From NCBI RefSeq assembly GCF_004119455.1, contig NZ_NRQT01000002.1, positions 255,501 to 319,500 of the forward strand: 64,000 nucleotides of DNA, read 5' to 3'. Within the stretch, counting starts at the first letter, position 1. Every line of letters begins with the position of its first letter. The DNA is from Chryseobacterium sp. CH25 (lineage in GTDB: Bacteria > Bacteroidota > Bacteroidia > Flavobacteriales > Weeksellaceae). The position numbers and the translations under genes are program-made. The notes under the pieces are model-generated. The model did no database searches and was not told the DNA's origin. It worked only from the letters and a program-made list of their open reading frames with translations. Shown here one piece after another: positions 29,127 through 38,645 of this stretch.

Positions 29127-29576
29127 TTAGTTATGCTGCTTGCTGTCATTGTATTGCCAAAGAACATTGACTATTTTCCATGATCCATTGAGCTTAACAA
29201 GATGCATATAATCTATCCATTCATCTGCCAGTAATTTTACAGAAGCTGCTTTATCAGAAATATCGAGCAGTTTTATTTCTTTTTTAGGAGAAGCAGGAAA
29301 TTTATCACCATTTTTATTATAGCTTTCGGCCAGTAAAACCATAGATTCTGTATTGGTTTCACGGAGATATTCTTTGCCTGTAGCTTTGTCTTTCCAAAAG
29401 GTGCGTTTTACCATGCGGGGATGCAAGGCACGTTCCATTCTGCTTGGGGAAGGAGAATGCTGTGATTCTATATAATCAAGAGCCGCCTGTTTAATATTCA
29501 GGGTGTCCTGTTTTGTTTGAGCCGGTATCCAATGAATGAGTAAGAAAAGCAGAAAAAAAGACATGTAATGTTTCAT
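29127..29576 (-). CDS. Exported NTF2-like/lumazine-binding family protein
   Basis: A 149-residue protein. The ATG at 29576 gives a clear signal peptide (MKHYMSFFLLFLLIHWIPAQ). The mature part (IKQAALDYIESQHS ... MERALHPRMVKRTFW ... GSWKIVNVLWQY) is typical of the Lumazine_bd_2/NTF2-like fold. Longer upstream starts are open but overlap the neighbouring gene. Function unknown; it is probably part of an operon with the DHFR-like gene. Confidence 0.82.
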   Translation of the reverse strand: MKHYMSFFLLFLLIHWIPAQTKQDTLNIKQAALDYIESQHSPSPSRMERALHPRMVKRTFWKDKATGKEYLRETNTESMVLLAESYNKNGDKFPASPKKEIKLLDISDKAASVKLLADEWIDYMHLVKLNGSWKIVNVLWQYNDSKQHN

Positions 29577-29589
29577 ATTCAATTGTAGT

Positions 29590-30129
29590 TTATGGATGGT
29601 AAATAAGTTGAACAACACCGGATTTAAAAACATTGGTTTCAACAAGTTTTAAATTTAATCTTTCTTTCAGATCTTCAAAAAGAGGTTTTCCCTTTCCCAA
29701 AGCAACAGGGTGTACAGATATCCTGTATACATCAATTAAGTTGTTTTGAATAAAAGTTTTGATGAGACTTGCACCGCCATACAGCCAAATGTCTTTTCCA
29801 CCTTGTTTTTTTATTTCTGAAACTTTTTCCACAAAATCAGAATGAATAAATGTTGCCCTTTCGTCTTCGCGATTTTGGCTTGAAAACACAAATTTTTTCT
29901 TTGCATGAATGGTTCTCCAGAATTCCAGTTCTTCCGGAGCTGTGTTTTCATCAGGCTGATAATTTCCCCATGCATCATAGCTTACTCTTCCGTAGAAAAT
30001 AGTATCTATTCCAGAGATAAATCCATCAAAATTCATATCATCATCCATGATGCACCAGTCGATTTCTCCGTTCGGTCCTTCAATAAATCCGTCTAAGGTT
30101 GTGGCCAGGTCCAATATGATTTTTTTCAT
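29590..30129 (-). CDS. Dihydrofolate-reductase-like (RibD C-terminal domain) protein
   Basis: A 179-residue reductase-fold protein. It starts MKKIILDLATTLDGFIEGPN, the hallmark of the RibD-C/YyaP group, and has the NADPH-region motif DIWLYGGASLIKTF near residue 108 and PVALGKGKPLFEDL near 142. These proteins are NADPH-dependent reductases of unknown substrate, not true folate enzymes. It stops 13 bases before the NTF2-like gene. Confidence 0.9.
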   Translation of the reverse strand: MKKIILDLATTLDGFIEGPNGEIDWCIMDDDMNFDGFISGIDTIFYGRVSYDAWGNYQPDENTAPEELEFWRTIHAKKKFVFSSQNREDERATFIHSDFVEKVSEIKKQGGKDIWLYGGASLIKTFIQNNLIDVYRISVHPVALGKGKPLFEDLKERLNLKLVETNVFKSGVVQLIYHP

Positions 30130-30228
30130 GTTTAGTAGTGAATGATAAGGTGAATTTGTTTTTTAATTGGGGAGAAAGGTAAGTATATTTTACCTGTTGG
30201 AAATGATTTATTTGATGAAAAATTATTT

Positions 30229-30947
30229 CTATTTTAATTCTGTAATGCCTATCATTACTCCAAAATTGCCATCGGTCTGAATCCAGTTTTTTGCCGGAAG
30301 ATACGTTCTGGATACAAATCCATCCAGATATAAAGCATTTTTACAACCTTTTTCTTTAAAAAGCAGAGCAAGACTATAAAAATTTACTTCCTTCTTAGAC
30401 ATTGCAAAAATAATTTCACCATTTTCCAGAATACCCACTCCATTTCTGATATTCAGGTTTTTAGAATCTTTTTGGAAGATGGAGTTTATTTTTCCATTGA
30501 TTAATAGCATCGGACCGGATTGGGTAGCATATTTTATGGCTGTATTTTGTTTGTATTGTTTGGTTTCAATAATCCCGGGCTGATTGTTTTGGGTGATATA
30601 AAATATTCCATTGGGCTGAAGATAGAAATTTCCGGACCCTTGTAATGTATCTATAGATTTCAGTGTTTTAAAGTTTTCAATATAAAGTCCTTTTGGACTG
30701 TTATCAGCTTCAAACATTCCGCCGTTCATGGCGAAAATTAGTTTTTCATTTCTGGATTCTACATCATTTTTCAGATTACTGATGCTTTTCAGGATCTCAT
30801 TTTGATTGTTTTTCCAATATAGCTTTACATTTTGCTTTTTAAGATCCGCCTGATAGAGGACAAAGTTATTTTCATCCTTTATTTTTTCTGTACAGGAGAT
30901 GAAAAAAGAAGTAGGGCGGAAAGCAAATAATAATACTTTATTGGCAT
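30229..30947 (-). pseudogene. Phosphodiester glycosidase (NAGPA/DUF2233) lipoprotein, frameshifted
   Basis: The main frame carries FAMNGGMFE, GPMLLINGKI, RNGVGIL and ALYLDGFVSRTY, the motifs of the NAGPA/DUF2233 family. It has no ATG-led signal peptide of its own. An ATG at 30947 opens MPIKYYYLLSALLLF in another frame; one extra base in the six-base run at 30902-30907 joins the two and yields a perfect lipobox, LLLFFISC. The restored protein has 239 residues. It should be a periplasmic or surface lipoprotein acting on phosphodiester-linked sugars. Confidence 0.8.
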
Positions 30948-31020
30948 TAGGTAAAGTGTTTATAACATCCTCTAATTATGCTAAGTACAATAAGATTAAT
31001 TTTTGTAGAGGTGTTGCTAT

Positions 31021-31683
31021 TTATTTTTTTTCATACTTTTTAAAAAGATCTTTATCATAAGGAATATACATTGATAACCCTTTTGCTCCCCATTCTCCAC
31101 CTTCATAGGTTTGATAGAAATCATAGGAATTGTCCAGGAAGTTTTCTCCATCAGGTGCTTCCTGCCAATCTTTTTTCTCCCTGTTGTACAATAAGATCAT
31201 ACAGCTTACACAGCTGTAGTTTTCCTCTTTATTCGGATTTTCATAACATTTCCCGATTTTGACACTCAGCTTTTGATTGATGATAACATCTGTTAAGCGT
31301 CTATCGGTTAGTTTAATCAGTGCGATTTGAGCATCTTCATCATCCGGACCTTTTTTTGCCGGAACTAAATTTTCAAAATGAGCATTCTCAATTTTTTTTA
31401 ATTCTTCTTTTTTAGCACTTTCAGTGAGTAAATCAATATTGTAAGGATGAAAATCTTTTACAGGTACTGCTGCAACAGTAGTTTGAGAAGATCCCACTGG
31501 GTTTTCTGCCAATATTTTCTGATTGGTTTCATAATTATTCCAGTCTTCATCATTATAGGTTACATATTGCTGAATTTTATAAAGAAGGCTTTCTCTTTCA
31601 TTAACCTGTATAAAGTTGCTGGCGATGAGAAATAATACAAGGATTCCCAGTGTAATTCCTATAAATTTAAATGCTTTTTTCAT
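31021..31683 (-). CDS. Membrane-anchored protein of unknown function
   Basis: A 220-residue protein with one N-terminal membrane helix (FIGITLGILVLFLIASNFI) and a soluble domain of about 190 residues. A CVSC motif near residue 158 and a Cys near 146 suggest a possible disulfide or metal site. The ending, GGEWGAKGLSMYIPYDKD, is distinctive, but I do not recognise the family. It lies 31 bases downstream of a small membrane-protein gene. Confidence 0.7.
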   Translation of the reverse strand: MKKAFKFIGITLGILVLFLIASNFIQVNERESLLYKIQQYVTYNDEDWNNYETNQKILAENPVGSSQTTVAAVPVKDFHPYNIDLLTESAKKEELKKIENAHFENLVPAKKGPDDEDAQIALIKLTDRRLTDVIINQKLSVKIGKCYENPNKEENYSCVSCMILLYNREKKDWQEAPDGENFLDNSYDFYQTYEGGEWGAKGLSMYIPYDKDLFKKYEKK

Positions 31684-31714
31684 GTTTTTTTATTAATTTT
31701 TATCATCAGTTTGT

Positions 31715-32011
31715 TTACTGAAGCTGTAGTCTGATCCAGTTCATGATAAAGAGAAAAACCAGTATTCCTGTAATATAAAACTGAACTTTATTGACTTTTC
31801 TTGCTCCAAATTTCCAAACGCAGATTCTATCTATAATGATGATGAGAACAACTGGAATTAATCCCAGTAAGATATACATTCCTGCCAAACCATCTGCTGC
31901 AGAAACACTGGTGAATGCCGTATAGGAAAAGAATAAACCGATAAGAAGAGATAATATTCCTACGATGAGAAATAAGGTGAGTTTACGGATAGGTTTATTT
32001 GATGATTCCAT
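31715..32011 (-). CDS. Small three-helix membrane protein
   Basis: A 98-residue integral membrane protein with helices near residues 10-30, 40-60 and 76-94. The N-terminus is hydrophilic (MESSNKPIRK). It has no recognisable family. Between DUF1801 and the membrane-anchored protein gene, on the same strand, with short gaps that allow co-transcription. Confidence 0.7.
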   Translation of the reverse strand: MESSNKPIRKLTLFLIVGILSLLIGLFFSYTAFTSVSAADGLAGMYILLGLIPVVLIIIIDRICVWKFGARKVNKVQFYITGILVFLFIMNWIRLQLQ

Positions 32012-32040
32012 GGTTAGTGTTATTAAATTCTATTGTAAAA

Positions 32041-32466
32041 TTAAGGCTTTTGATTATAGGCATAGAGTATTGCTGTTTTAAGAACCTCAATATTGATGTC
32101 TTTCAGGGCTTTAAATTTAATACAGTATCCGGTTACGCTTGCTTTTCCTATTTCTGCTCCAAATGTTCGGGCTAAATAGGTTTTATCATCTATTCCCATA
32201 ATATAAACAGATATTCCGGTTGTATTGGCACTCATCCCGATCTGATAGAATTCTTTCGTTTTACCATCTGTGTATTGAATGGTGTGGATTCCATATCCTA
32301 TATTGGGATTGGAAACGGTTTTGCCTTCATCATTTTTGCCGTCCAGAAACCATAATTTACTATCTGGCATAAGTTCCAGTATGAGATGGTGAAGTTCCTG
32401 CATATCGCTACGTTTGGATCCTGGCTGGCTGTTGATGTATTCTGAGATTTGTTGTTGAATGGTCAT
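32041..32466 (-). CDS. DUF1801 (YdhG/YjbR-like) protein
   Basis: A 141-residue cytoplasmic protein. The pattern INSQPGSKRSDMQELHHLI, then LWFLDGKN and GYGIHTIQY, then IGMSANTTGISVYI, fits DUF1801. The family has no proven biochemical role. It lies 12 bases downstream of the Nudix gene and is likely in one operon with it. Confidence 0.85.
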   Translation of the reverse strand: MTIQQQISEYINSQPGSKRSDMQELHHLILELMPDSKLWFLDGKNDEGKTVSNPNIGYGIHTIQYTDGKTKEFYQIGMSANTTGISVYIMGIDDKTYLARTFGAEIGKASVTGYCIKFKALKDINIEVLKTAILYAYNQKP

Positions 32467-32478
32467 ATCAATGAGCGT

Positions 32479-32946
32479 TTATTCTAACAAATTATTAGAG
32501 TACAGGTAATCAAAAATCAATTGATCTACTTCTGATATTTTATCTTTATTAGAGTAATTCAGCCACTTTATTTCTTCAATTTCAGAACTGGCTTTTAATT
32601 CTCCGGAGTATTGGCCCGTATAACAGGTCATTTTTACAATAATACCTTCCGCATGTCCGTGTGCCTGAGCTTCAAACGTTCCGATATAATTTAGGGTATT
32701 GCTGTCAACGGTAACATTCAGTTCTTCTTCTATTTCACGGATTAAGGCCTGTTCATCGGTTTCACCAGCTTCTCTTTTACCTCCCGGAATATAGTATTTA
32801 TCTTTACCAAAACTTTTAGTGGAGAGAATAGATTTATCTTTTAATTCTATCCAGGCCAGTTTATCAATGATTTTCGGTTGTGTAGCCTGTTTGTCATTGG
32901 GAGATTTATTCTGATCTAATTCAGTAGTATAGTTTTTAGTATTCAT
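32479..32946 (-). CDS. Nudix hydrolase
   Basis: A 155-residue pyrophosphohydrolase. The Nudix box is complete: GGKREAGETDEQALIREIEEEL, interrupted here for length, with GG-x5-E, REI and EE in place near residues 55-77. Typical substrates are oxidised or non-canonical nucleoside diphosphate derivatives; the specificity cannot be read. The N-terminal 25 residues are polar and may be a longer-than-usual extension. Confidence 0.92.
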   Translation of the reverse strand: MNTKNYTTELDQNKSPNDKQATQPKIIDKLAWIELKDKSILSTKSFGKDKYYIPGGKREAGETDEQALIREIEEELNVTVDSNTLNYIGTFEAQAHGHAEGIIVKMTCYTGQYSGELKASSEIEEIKWLNYSNKDKISEVDQLIFDYLYSNNLLE

Positions 32947-33065
32947 GTCTATTTAATTGATTTTTTTAGATAACGCATTATTAATCTTACCCTGTTAGTT
33001 GTTTCTTCATTAAAAGAATTTGTAAAGATAATATAAGCAAAACCATCAGGCCATATTGCATTATT

Positions 33066-33098
33066 TTGAATATACAGTTTTAAAGAATGTATATTCAA
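33066..33098 (-). terminator. Perfect 11-base inverted repeat downstream of the 208-residue protein
   Basis: TTGAATATACA and TGTATATTCAA pair around an 11-base loop just after the stop at 33104. It is AT-rich and has no T run on the minus strand, so it may be a weak terminator or an RNA-stabilising hairpin. Confidence 0.5.
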
Positions 33099-33103
33099 TA
33101 AAA

Positions 33104-33730
33104 TTAATAGTCTGCTAATATGAGTAAATTGGTTTCCATATTGGTATCCTGTGGAACCACAATGGATACTCCGTACTTATTCTGAGCAACTTTTAAAGCA
33201 TCGGTATTTAAGTATGGACTAACTTTTTTAAAGCATTGTTCTTCGGTAGTGCCTTTGCCACAAAATATTCCATAAAAGTCAACTTCAGTTTCAACTTCTA
33301 AAGGTAAATTATCAGAAAAAAATTCTCCTGCATATATATCACAGATGGCTTTAATTTTTACAATGATTTTCTCTTTCAGTGCTTTAAATTCAATTTTGGC
33401 ATTATATACTTCATTATGTTCATAAACATAAAATAAAGCATGAGGTTCCTGTTCGTCTTCCGGATAATCTTTCCACTCAATTGTTCTTCCGGCAATATCC
33501 TGCCATCTTTCTATTTCATTAGGATTGATCTTTAATAAAATTTCCGAATTGAAAAATAATGCATCGTCTGGAAAAAATAGGTCTGAAGTATCATCATTTT
33601 CATTATCCGGCATTTTATCAGTACCTGTAGCTTTAATCTGCAGCCCGAAAACCAACTGATGATCAGAATTTACAAAAGCATCCAAATAAGCATATTGAAT
33701 ATTAAATAATTTGTCTTTGATTTTGAACAT
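33104..33730 (-). CDS. Cytoplasmic acidic protein, unknown function
   Basis: A 208-residue protein without signal peptide or membrane helix, rich in Asp and Glu (ENDDTSDLFFPDDALFF). The alternation of short strands and the two Cys in FYGIFCGKGTTEEQCF near 160 are its most distinct traits. Soluble acidic stand-alone proteins of this size are often immunity proteins, but nothing here proves it. Confidence 0.65.
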   Translation of the reverse strand: MFKIKDKLFNIQYAYLDAFVNSDHQLVFGLQIKATGTDKMPDNENDDTSDLFFPDDALFFNSEILLKINPNEIERWQDIAGRTIEWKDYPEDEQEPHALFYVYEHNEVYNAKIEFKALKEKIIVKIKAICDIYAGEFFSDNLPLEVETEVDFYGIFCGKGTTEEQCFKKVSPYLNTDALKVAQNKYGVSIVVPQDTNMETNLLILADY

Positions 33731-33763
33731 TTAGTTTAAATAAATTGTGATTGTAACTCTTTT

Positions 33764-34777
33764 TTATTTTTTCAAAATAGCAGTAATAGCATCAGAAATT
33801 TCAAATAATTTTCCGTTATAATTATTTCCCAACAAAATAATAGTAAGATTTTCATTCAGATCAGAGACCAAAAGAGCTTCATAGTTTCCGGCTCTTCCAT
33901 CGTGAGCGTGGGCAACTAATTTTTTGTTGTTAAATTGAGCTTCTCCCAAAGAGGATTGAGTTTCCGGCAGATTGTAGTGTTGTCCTAATTCAAACAGTGA
34001 ATTTTCATTGATTAATTTTTTTGAATAAAGACAATTCACGAATTTCAGTAAATCCGTTGTAGTTAAGAAAGTTCCGCCCACCAAAAAATCTGGCTTATCT
34101 TCTTTTAATTGGTTATTAAACCCTTTTGCAATAAACTTTTCATCAACAATAGGTGTAATTTCAGACGAGTTCATTTTACATGGGTTGAAAATATTTTTGC
34201 TTACATAATTTTTGTAAGTCATTCCAGTAATTTTTTCAACAATAAACTGCCTTAAGAAAACATTGTTCATGTTGTAATTATATTGAGTTCCCGAAACAAA
34301 ATCAAGTTTGTTTATTAATTTTAAATCATCAAAAACATCATGATTACTTTTAATTTTTTTCCAGTTTACATTGGGTAATCCACTTGTGTACTGTAATATA
34401 TCTTTTATAGTCACTTCATGAGCCCATTGAGGCAATTCCGGAATATATTTGGAGATATGATCTTCTATTTTCAGTTTACCCTGTTCCTGTAACTGCAGCA
34501 ATGCTATGCCACTAAATTCTTTGGTAATGGAACCAATATTAAATCTGTAATCAGGAGTTAGCTTATTTGTTTTTGTAGCATCCGCAAATCCAAAGGAACT
34601 GTTGTAAATAATCTTATTATTTTTTGATACTAAAATATTTCCATTAAAAACTCCAGCTTGATTTGCTGATTGCAGTAAAGAATCTATTTGAGCAACTTTT
34701 TTTGTCTGGGCAAATGTGTAATGAGTTAAGAGTAGGAGCGTAGCAAAAAATAAGAAGAGTTTTTTATAATACTGCAT
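33764..34777 (-). CDS. Exported serine hydrolase (beta-lactamase-like)
   Basis: A 337-residue protein with signal peptide (MQYYKKLFLFFATLLLLTHYTFAQ). The SxxK motif is in IGSITKEF near residue 86, the Tyr-x-Asn motif in YNYNMNNVF near 168 and HAHDGRAGN near 285 replaces KTG. It is shorter than the other serine hydrolase in the window and lacks its C-terminal extension. Probably a periplasmic esterase or peptidase. Confidence 0.86.
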   Translation of the reverse strand: MQYYKKLFLFFATLLLLTHYTFAQTKKVAQIDSLLQSANQAGVFNGNILVSKNNKIIYNSSFGFADATKTNKLTPDYRFNIGSITKEFSGIALLQLQEQGKLKIEDHISKYIPELPQWAHEVTIKDILQYTSGLPNVNWKKIKSNHDVFDDLKLINKLDFVSGTQYNYNMNNVFLRQFIVEKITGMTYKNYVSKNIFNPCKMNSSEITPIVDEKFIAKGFNNQLKEDKPDFLVGGTFLTTTDLLKFVNCLYSKKLINENSLFELGQHYNLPETQSSLGEAQFNNKKLVAHAHDGRAGNYEALLVSDLNENLTIILLGNNYNGKLFEISDAITAILKK

Positions 34778-34815
34778 GTTTAGTTATATTGTGTGGATAT
34801 AATATTGTGAAATTT

Positions 34816-35400
34816 TTACGAAATCCAGGATTTCTCTACTTTTAAAATTATCCACTTATTATTTGCTTTTTTTATATGAACAGTGTATCCAAGTCCGCAT
34901 AATGGACCACAATAATAGGCTGCTTCAAAAATTCCATTTTCTTTTGCCTCATCGAAATAAATTTTAGAGAAGCTTAAGCCACCGGAAAATTTAGGATATT
35001 TATTTTTCCATTCAGTTAGTTCTCCTGTAAGAGGGAGTTCATTCCTGTTTTTAAAAGTGTACTGTAAAGAGTTGTATTTTTCTAATGTAAAACTCCACAC
35101 AGAATCATTGGCCAGTTTATATTTTAGGTTGCTGTCTTCTAAAAAATCATCAGGGGCTATATAATTTTGAGTATTAAACGCAACAATTCGGTGTAATGTA
35201 TCTTTCTTAATTGAGTCCAACTGTTTTTCTGAATATTGAAATCCTGTGTAAGTTCGCAGATCAACCAACGTAGAATCCACTGCTGACAGGAAAACATCAT
35301 CAAATACTTTTTTCTCAAAGTCAACAGTATTATTATCCTTTTTATGACAGGAAATTAGGGAGATACTGGTTACAAGAATAGCAATATGTAATTTCTTCAT
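34816..35400 (-). CDS. Lipoprotein of unknown function
   Basis: A 194-residue lipoprotein; the signal ends in SLISCHKKDNN, a lipobox. The mature part has a possible disulfide or metal pair in YYCGPLCGLGYTVHIKK near residue 165. It ends in a strand-turn-strand (KWIILKVEKSWIS). No family recognised. Its gene lies between a DUF2461 gene and a serine-hydrolase gene on the same strand. Confidence 0.72.
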   Translation of the reverse strand: MKKLHIAILVTSISLISCHKKDNNTVDFEKKVFDDVFLSAVDSTLVDLRTYTGFQYSEKQLDSIKKDTLHRIVAFNTQNYIAPDDFLEDSNLKYKLANDSVWSFTLEKYNSLQYTFKNRNELPLTGELTEWKNKYPKFSGGLSFSKIYFDEAKENGIFEAAYYCGPLCGLGYTVHIKKANNKWIILKVEKSWIS

Positions 35401-35427
35401 GGCTAGTACAAAAAGGTGCTGGATAAT

Positions 35428-36087
35428 TTAAATTAATGGTTCTCCATTAAGATCTGTTGTCAGGACTTCACTCATATAATCAAAAAAGGGACGCATGGCC
35501 AGTAAAGTTTGCAGTACTTCCTTTTGGAAATTGTCTGATAACACTTCTTTATCGGTAAATTTTCGCATCACAACAAATTGCTTTTTCCTGATGAGATCTA
35601 TAGCCTGATGATTTTTATCAAAGCCTCGTGGAGCTGTCTTCACAGAATCGCCCTTAAGTTCTCCGAAATATTTTACAAAAGTTTCATCAGAAGTAATCTT
35701 TTCAATTTCTTTGGTGCTAATCTCGAATTCTTTACGGATACGCAGTAAATCTTTAGCATCAGGTCCCCAGAAGCCACCGCCTACAAAGCTGTTGCCAGGC
35801 TCCAACTGAATATAATATCCGCCTCTCAGCATCGGTTTTGAACGGGAATATCCAACTCCAAAATCTGTTTTATAAGGGGTCTTATCTTTAGAAAAACGAA
35901 CATCTCTGTAAATCCTGAAAATATGAATTCCTTTTAGCTTATCGTATTCCTGAAGCTCAGAGTAAATCTTATTAAAAAAAACTTTGTTTTCTTTTACAAT
36001 CAAATCATATTCAGATTTGTGTTGTGCAAACCAGTCGCGGTTATTGTTTTTTTCTAATTGTTTGAGGAATTCAAATGCTTTTTGCAT
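35428..36087 (-). CDS. DUF2461 family protein
   Basis: A 219-residue protein. FLKQLEKNNNRDWFAQHK at the start, then HIFRIYRDVRFSKDKTPYK and GGYYIQLEPGNSFVGGGFWGP, are the defining blocks of DUF2461 (TIGR02453). The function is unknown in all members. Arg-rich motifs and an absent signal peptide suggest a cytoplasmic role. Confidence 0.92.
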   Translation of the reverse strand: MQKAFEFLKQLEKNNNRDWFAQHKSEYDLIVKENKVFFNKIYSELQEYDKLKGIHIFRIYRDVRFSKDKTPYKTDFGVGYSRSKPMLRGGYYIQLEPGNSFVGGGFWGPDAKDLLRIRKEFEISTKEIEKITSDETFVKYFGELKGDSVKTAPRGFDKNHQAIDLIRKKQFVVMRKFTDKEVLSDNFQKEVLQTLLAMRPFFDYMSEVLTTDLNGEPLI

Positions 36088-36129
36088 ATAGCTGTATAAA
36101 TGTTTGTTGAATAATGATGAATATTATTT

Positions 36130-36339
36130 TTACCAATTCAAAAATTTTTTAAATTTTGGACCTGTCAATAATTTGTAAAGTAATAATAATATTCCGGCGG
36201 ATTCAAAAAAAGAACCCATTACGAGAACTGCGTTACCAGAGAATGGGCCAAAACTCAGATGGGTTATTTTAAGTAGTGCTCCAATACTATTGATTAAAAA
36301 ACCAATTAAAAAAATAATTAATACATGTTTAATTTTCAT
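36130..36339 (-). CDS. Small two-helix membrane protein, GldL-like hairpin
   Basis: A 69-residue membrane protein with two helices (about 8-24 and 39-60) joined by KITHLSFGPFSG. The GALLKITH turn resembles the membrane hairpin of the gliding/T9SS motor protein GldL, but the large cytoplasmic part of GldL is missing. It may be a stand-alone relative; homology is inferred from motif only. Confidence 0.6.
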   Translation of the reverse strand: MKIKHVLIIFLIGFLINSIGALLKITHLSFGPFSGNAVLVMGSFFESAGILLLLYKLLTGPKFKKFLNW

Positions 36340-36352
36340 GACTTTAGTTCTG

Positions 36353-36441
36353 TTATACTATAATTCTAACCTGTTGTAAAACTCCTTTCTCATTTTTATA
36401 CCTGAAGATATAAGTTCCTTTTTGTATTTTTTGTTTTGCAT
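36353..36441 (-). pseudogene. Possible 29-residue microprotein, frameshifted
   Basis: An ATG at 36441 follows a TAnnTTTG match (TATATTTG, minus strand). One extra base in the six-A run (36427-36432 on the plus strand) would give MQNKKIQKGTYIFRYKNEKG followed by VLQQVRIIV and a stop. In the unrestored frame only 27 unrelated residues are encoded. The restored tail looks like a real beta-hairpin. The same one-base defect occurs in six other genes here, which makes it worth listing, but the evidence is thin. Confidence 0.3.
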
Positions 36442-36700
36442 ATTTGTGTACGTTATTGAAACAAATATAGGTAAAAGTTGGGTGGAGAGGAAATGGTAGG
36501 AGTGAAGGTGTTTTATCTTGGAATAAAAGAACAATATTGTTATTTACCAGCAGAAGTCTTTTGACTTTGAATTATTTATTTTTTTGCGCAAAGTCATTAC
36601 CTTTTACCATATATTCTGCAAATCATCAATTGTAAAAGTATCGTTCATCTTTTTGTAGTTTTATTGGTAGTTATTGATCTTGACGTTTATCCAATTTTCT
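36442..36700. other. Gene-free region with one degenerate palindromic repeat
   Basis: No convincing ORF. At 36550-36600 it holds a decayed copy of the two-hairpin repeat seen at 38646-38707 and 41960-42050 (GAAGTC...GACTT followed by GCAAAGTC). The rest is AT-rich sequence without visible signals. Confidence 0.5.
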
Positions 36701-36709
36701 TAAATAAAA

Positions 36710-36733
36710 ACCGTTCCACAAAGGCAGAACGGT
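36710..36733 (-). terminator. Terminator of the 177-residue secreted protein gene
   Basis: ACCGTTC pairs with GAACGGT across ten bases and on the minus strand is followed by TTTTTAT. Very similar hairpins stand at 40153-40175, 44131-44155 and 45671-45694. Confidence 0.8.
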
Positions 36734-36764
36734 AGTATATTAAATTGTTTTGCAGATGTTGCTG

Positions 36765-37298
36765 TCAAAAAGCTTCTCCGGCTGCTCTCTTTGTTGAGTT
36801 ATAATCAATTAAGGTAGTGAAAGCTTTCTTTAATCTTGCAACCAAGGCATCATCATTTTTGAAGCTAAAAGGCTGGGTATACTCATTATAGTTAGGGCCT
36901 GCAATAGACATTTCATTATCAGATATATTTCTAAAGCTAAATTCTTTACCAAAATCTGTGTATTTAATGACTGAGCCTTTCACATAAAAATCGTTGGAAT
37001 ATTCAGGAGACATACCTGTGATTTTATTTAGATATACTGTAGAAATACAATCGTAGGCACCTATTTTTACTTTATACACAAATTCTCCGTTGGAATATGA
37101 AACAAATTCTCTTTCTTTACCTAAGCCTTCTTTCATTTTCCCCGCAATCCAATCCATTGTTTCTTGTTTGCTAGGTTTGGATGTTTTGTTTTCTGTAGCT
37201 TGTTTTGCAGGTTTTGCAGTTGTTTTCTTTTGAGCATTTACATTCATACTTACAACTGTTATTAATAGTATGATTGGTAGTTTTAGTTGTTTGGTCAT
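36765..37298 (-). CDS. Exported protein of unknown function
   Basis: A 177-residue protein with signal peptide (MTKQLKLPIILLITVVSMNVNAQ) and a Lys/Thr-rich linker (KKTTAKPAKQATENKTSK) before a globular domain starting ETMDWIAGKMKEG. The domain is strand-rich and has one Cys. No family recognised. Its upstream region is very similar to that of the gene at 38834-39862, so the two are probably co-regulated. Confidence 0.68.
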   Translation of the reverse strand: MTKQLKLPIILLITVVSMNVNAQKKTTAKPAKQATENKTSKPSKQETMDWIAGKMKEGLGKEREFVSYSNGEFVYKVKIGAYDCISTVYLNKITGMSPEYSNDFYVKGSVIKYTDFGKEFSFRNISDNEMSIAGPNYNEYTQPFSFKNDDALVARLKKAFTTLIDYNSTKRAAGEAF

Positions 37299-37577
37299 TG
37301 TTTTTTATTTAATAATTACTATTATTTTTTTAGAGTAATGGCTTTACTTAAAGGCTTTAAATTTACATATAGTTCTGATTGTATGGATGTTTATATGTTG
37401 ATATTTTGAATAATATTTCATGGTTTGCAATAAATCATTTATAGATAGTATTGTGCATTTTAAGCTTTATATTTTCACTGGCCCATGTGCTTTTAATTTT
37501 ATCGATCCAGAGATACATCATACTAATGTGCTTTATTTGTTTTCTTGATCCCAGTGTGCATTTGCAGAGAGTGTATG

Positions 37578-38483
37578 TTATTCAATATCTGCCACTTGTA
37601 TGCTTTTAATAGCTGAGCTGGTGAGAGAGGTTGTACTTCCGCCGATGATGTAAAGTTTATTGTTATATACTTCCGCAGCAGCATGTCTTCTGGGAATCAT
37701 ATTGGATGACAACTGATGTAATGTATTGGTTGTAGTATCAAAATAGGCCAGGAAACTTTGATTATTCACACCACCTACAATAAAAATTTTATTACCGGAT
37801 ACAGCTAATGAGTGTCCGTATATACCAGCAGGCATTGTATATTGATTGGTCCAAAGATTCGTTTTGAGATCGTAAACATTAATCAGGCGGGATGGGGTAC
37901 CGTTAAAACCACCAATGACATAAAGTTTATCATTAACAATTTTACCTTTTGTTTCCCTGGCTGTGGGCATATCTGGTAAGGGATTCCATGTATTTGAAGC
38001 AATATCATAATACTGGAATTTATTGGAAAATACAGAGGTCTTGGCTCCACTTAATCCGCTTCCGCCAAACATATATATCTTGCCATTATAGATGGCAGAA
38101 CCTGCATTTCCTGTATAGGAACGATTAACAGCCCCCTTCGTTATGGTATTGGTGGCAAGGTCTACAATTTCAAGATGGCTGTTTCCCCAACCGTTAAAAA
38201 TATAGATTTTATTATCGTAAGTCTCCGAATTAGCAAATTTTTTGGTAAGTAGGGTAGAATTGAGAATACTCCAGCTGTTACCAGTAATATTATATTTCTC
38301 AATATACTTCGCATCACCTCCTTTTTCCTGATATCCATTGCTCACATAGATATTATCATTCACTATTACACTGGTTACGGCTCCTCTGCCTGCAGACATA
38401 TTGGCAAGGTTTTTAAAATGAAGAGTCTGTGCATGGGCTAAGAATGAACCCAACAGTGAAAGGAATAATAATTTTGTTTTCAA
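37578..38483 (-). CDS. Secreted kelch-repeat protein
   Basis: A 301-residue protein with signal peptide (MKTKLLFLSLLGSFLAHAQ) followed by about six kelch blades. Each blade shows the pattern of two Gly and then Tyr/Trp, as in NKLYIIGGSTTS, DKLYVIGGFNGT, GKIYMFGGSGLSG and NKIFIVGGVNNQS. It should fold as a beta-propeller, probably a binding module. No enzymatic motif and no T9SS tail are visible. Confidence 0.88.
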   Translation of the reverse strand: MKTKLLFLSLLGSFLAHAQTLHFKNLANMSAGRGAVTSVIVNDNIYVSNGYQEKGGDAKYIEKYNITGNSWSILNSTLLTKKFANSETYDNKIYIFNGWGNSHLEIVDLATNTITKGAVNRSYTGNAGSAIYNGKIYMFGGSGLSGAKTSVFSNKFQYYDIASNTWNPLPDMPTARETKGKIVNDKLYVIGGFNGTPSRLINVYDLKTNLWTNQYTMPAGIYGHSLAVSGNKIFIVGGVNNQSFLAYFDTTTNTLHQLSSNMIPRRHAAAEVYNNKLYIIGGSTTSLTSSAIKSIQVADIE

Positions 38484-38645
38484 GGGTGGTAGTGCTTAGT
38501 ATTTATTTTTATTGAAGTTTTGGGTGGTTTAAAGATAGGAAAAGTTGAAGAGAATTTTCTAAAATCGCTTATAGTCAAATGAGCATGAGGTTATTTTTGT
38601 TATAAACAGAGCGGTTTTACTTAGGTTCTGTATCTCATTACCGCT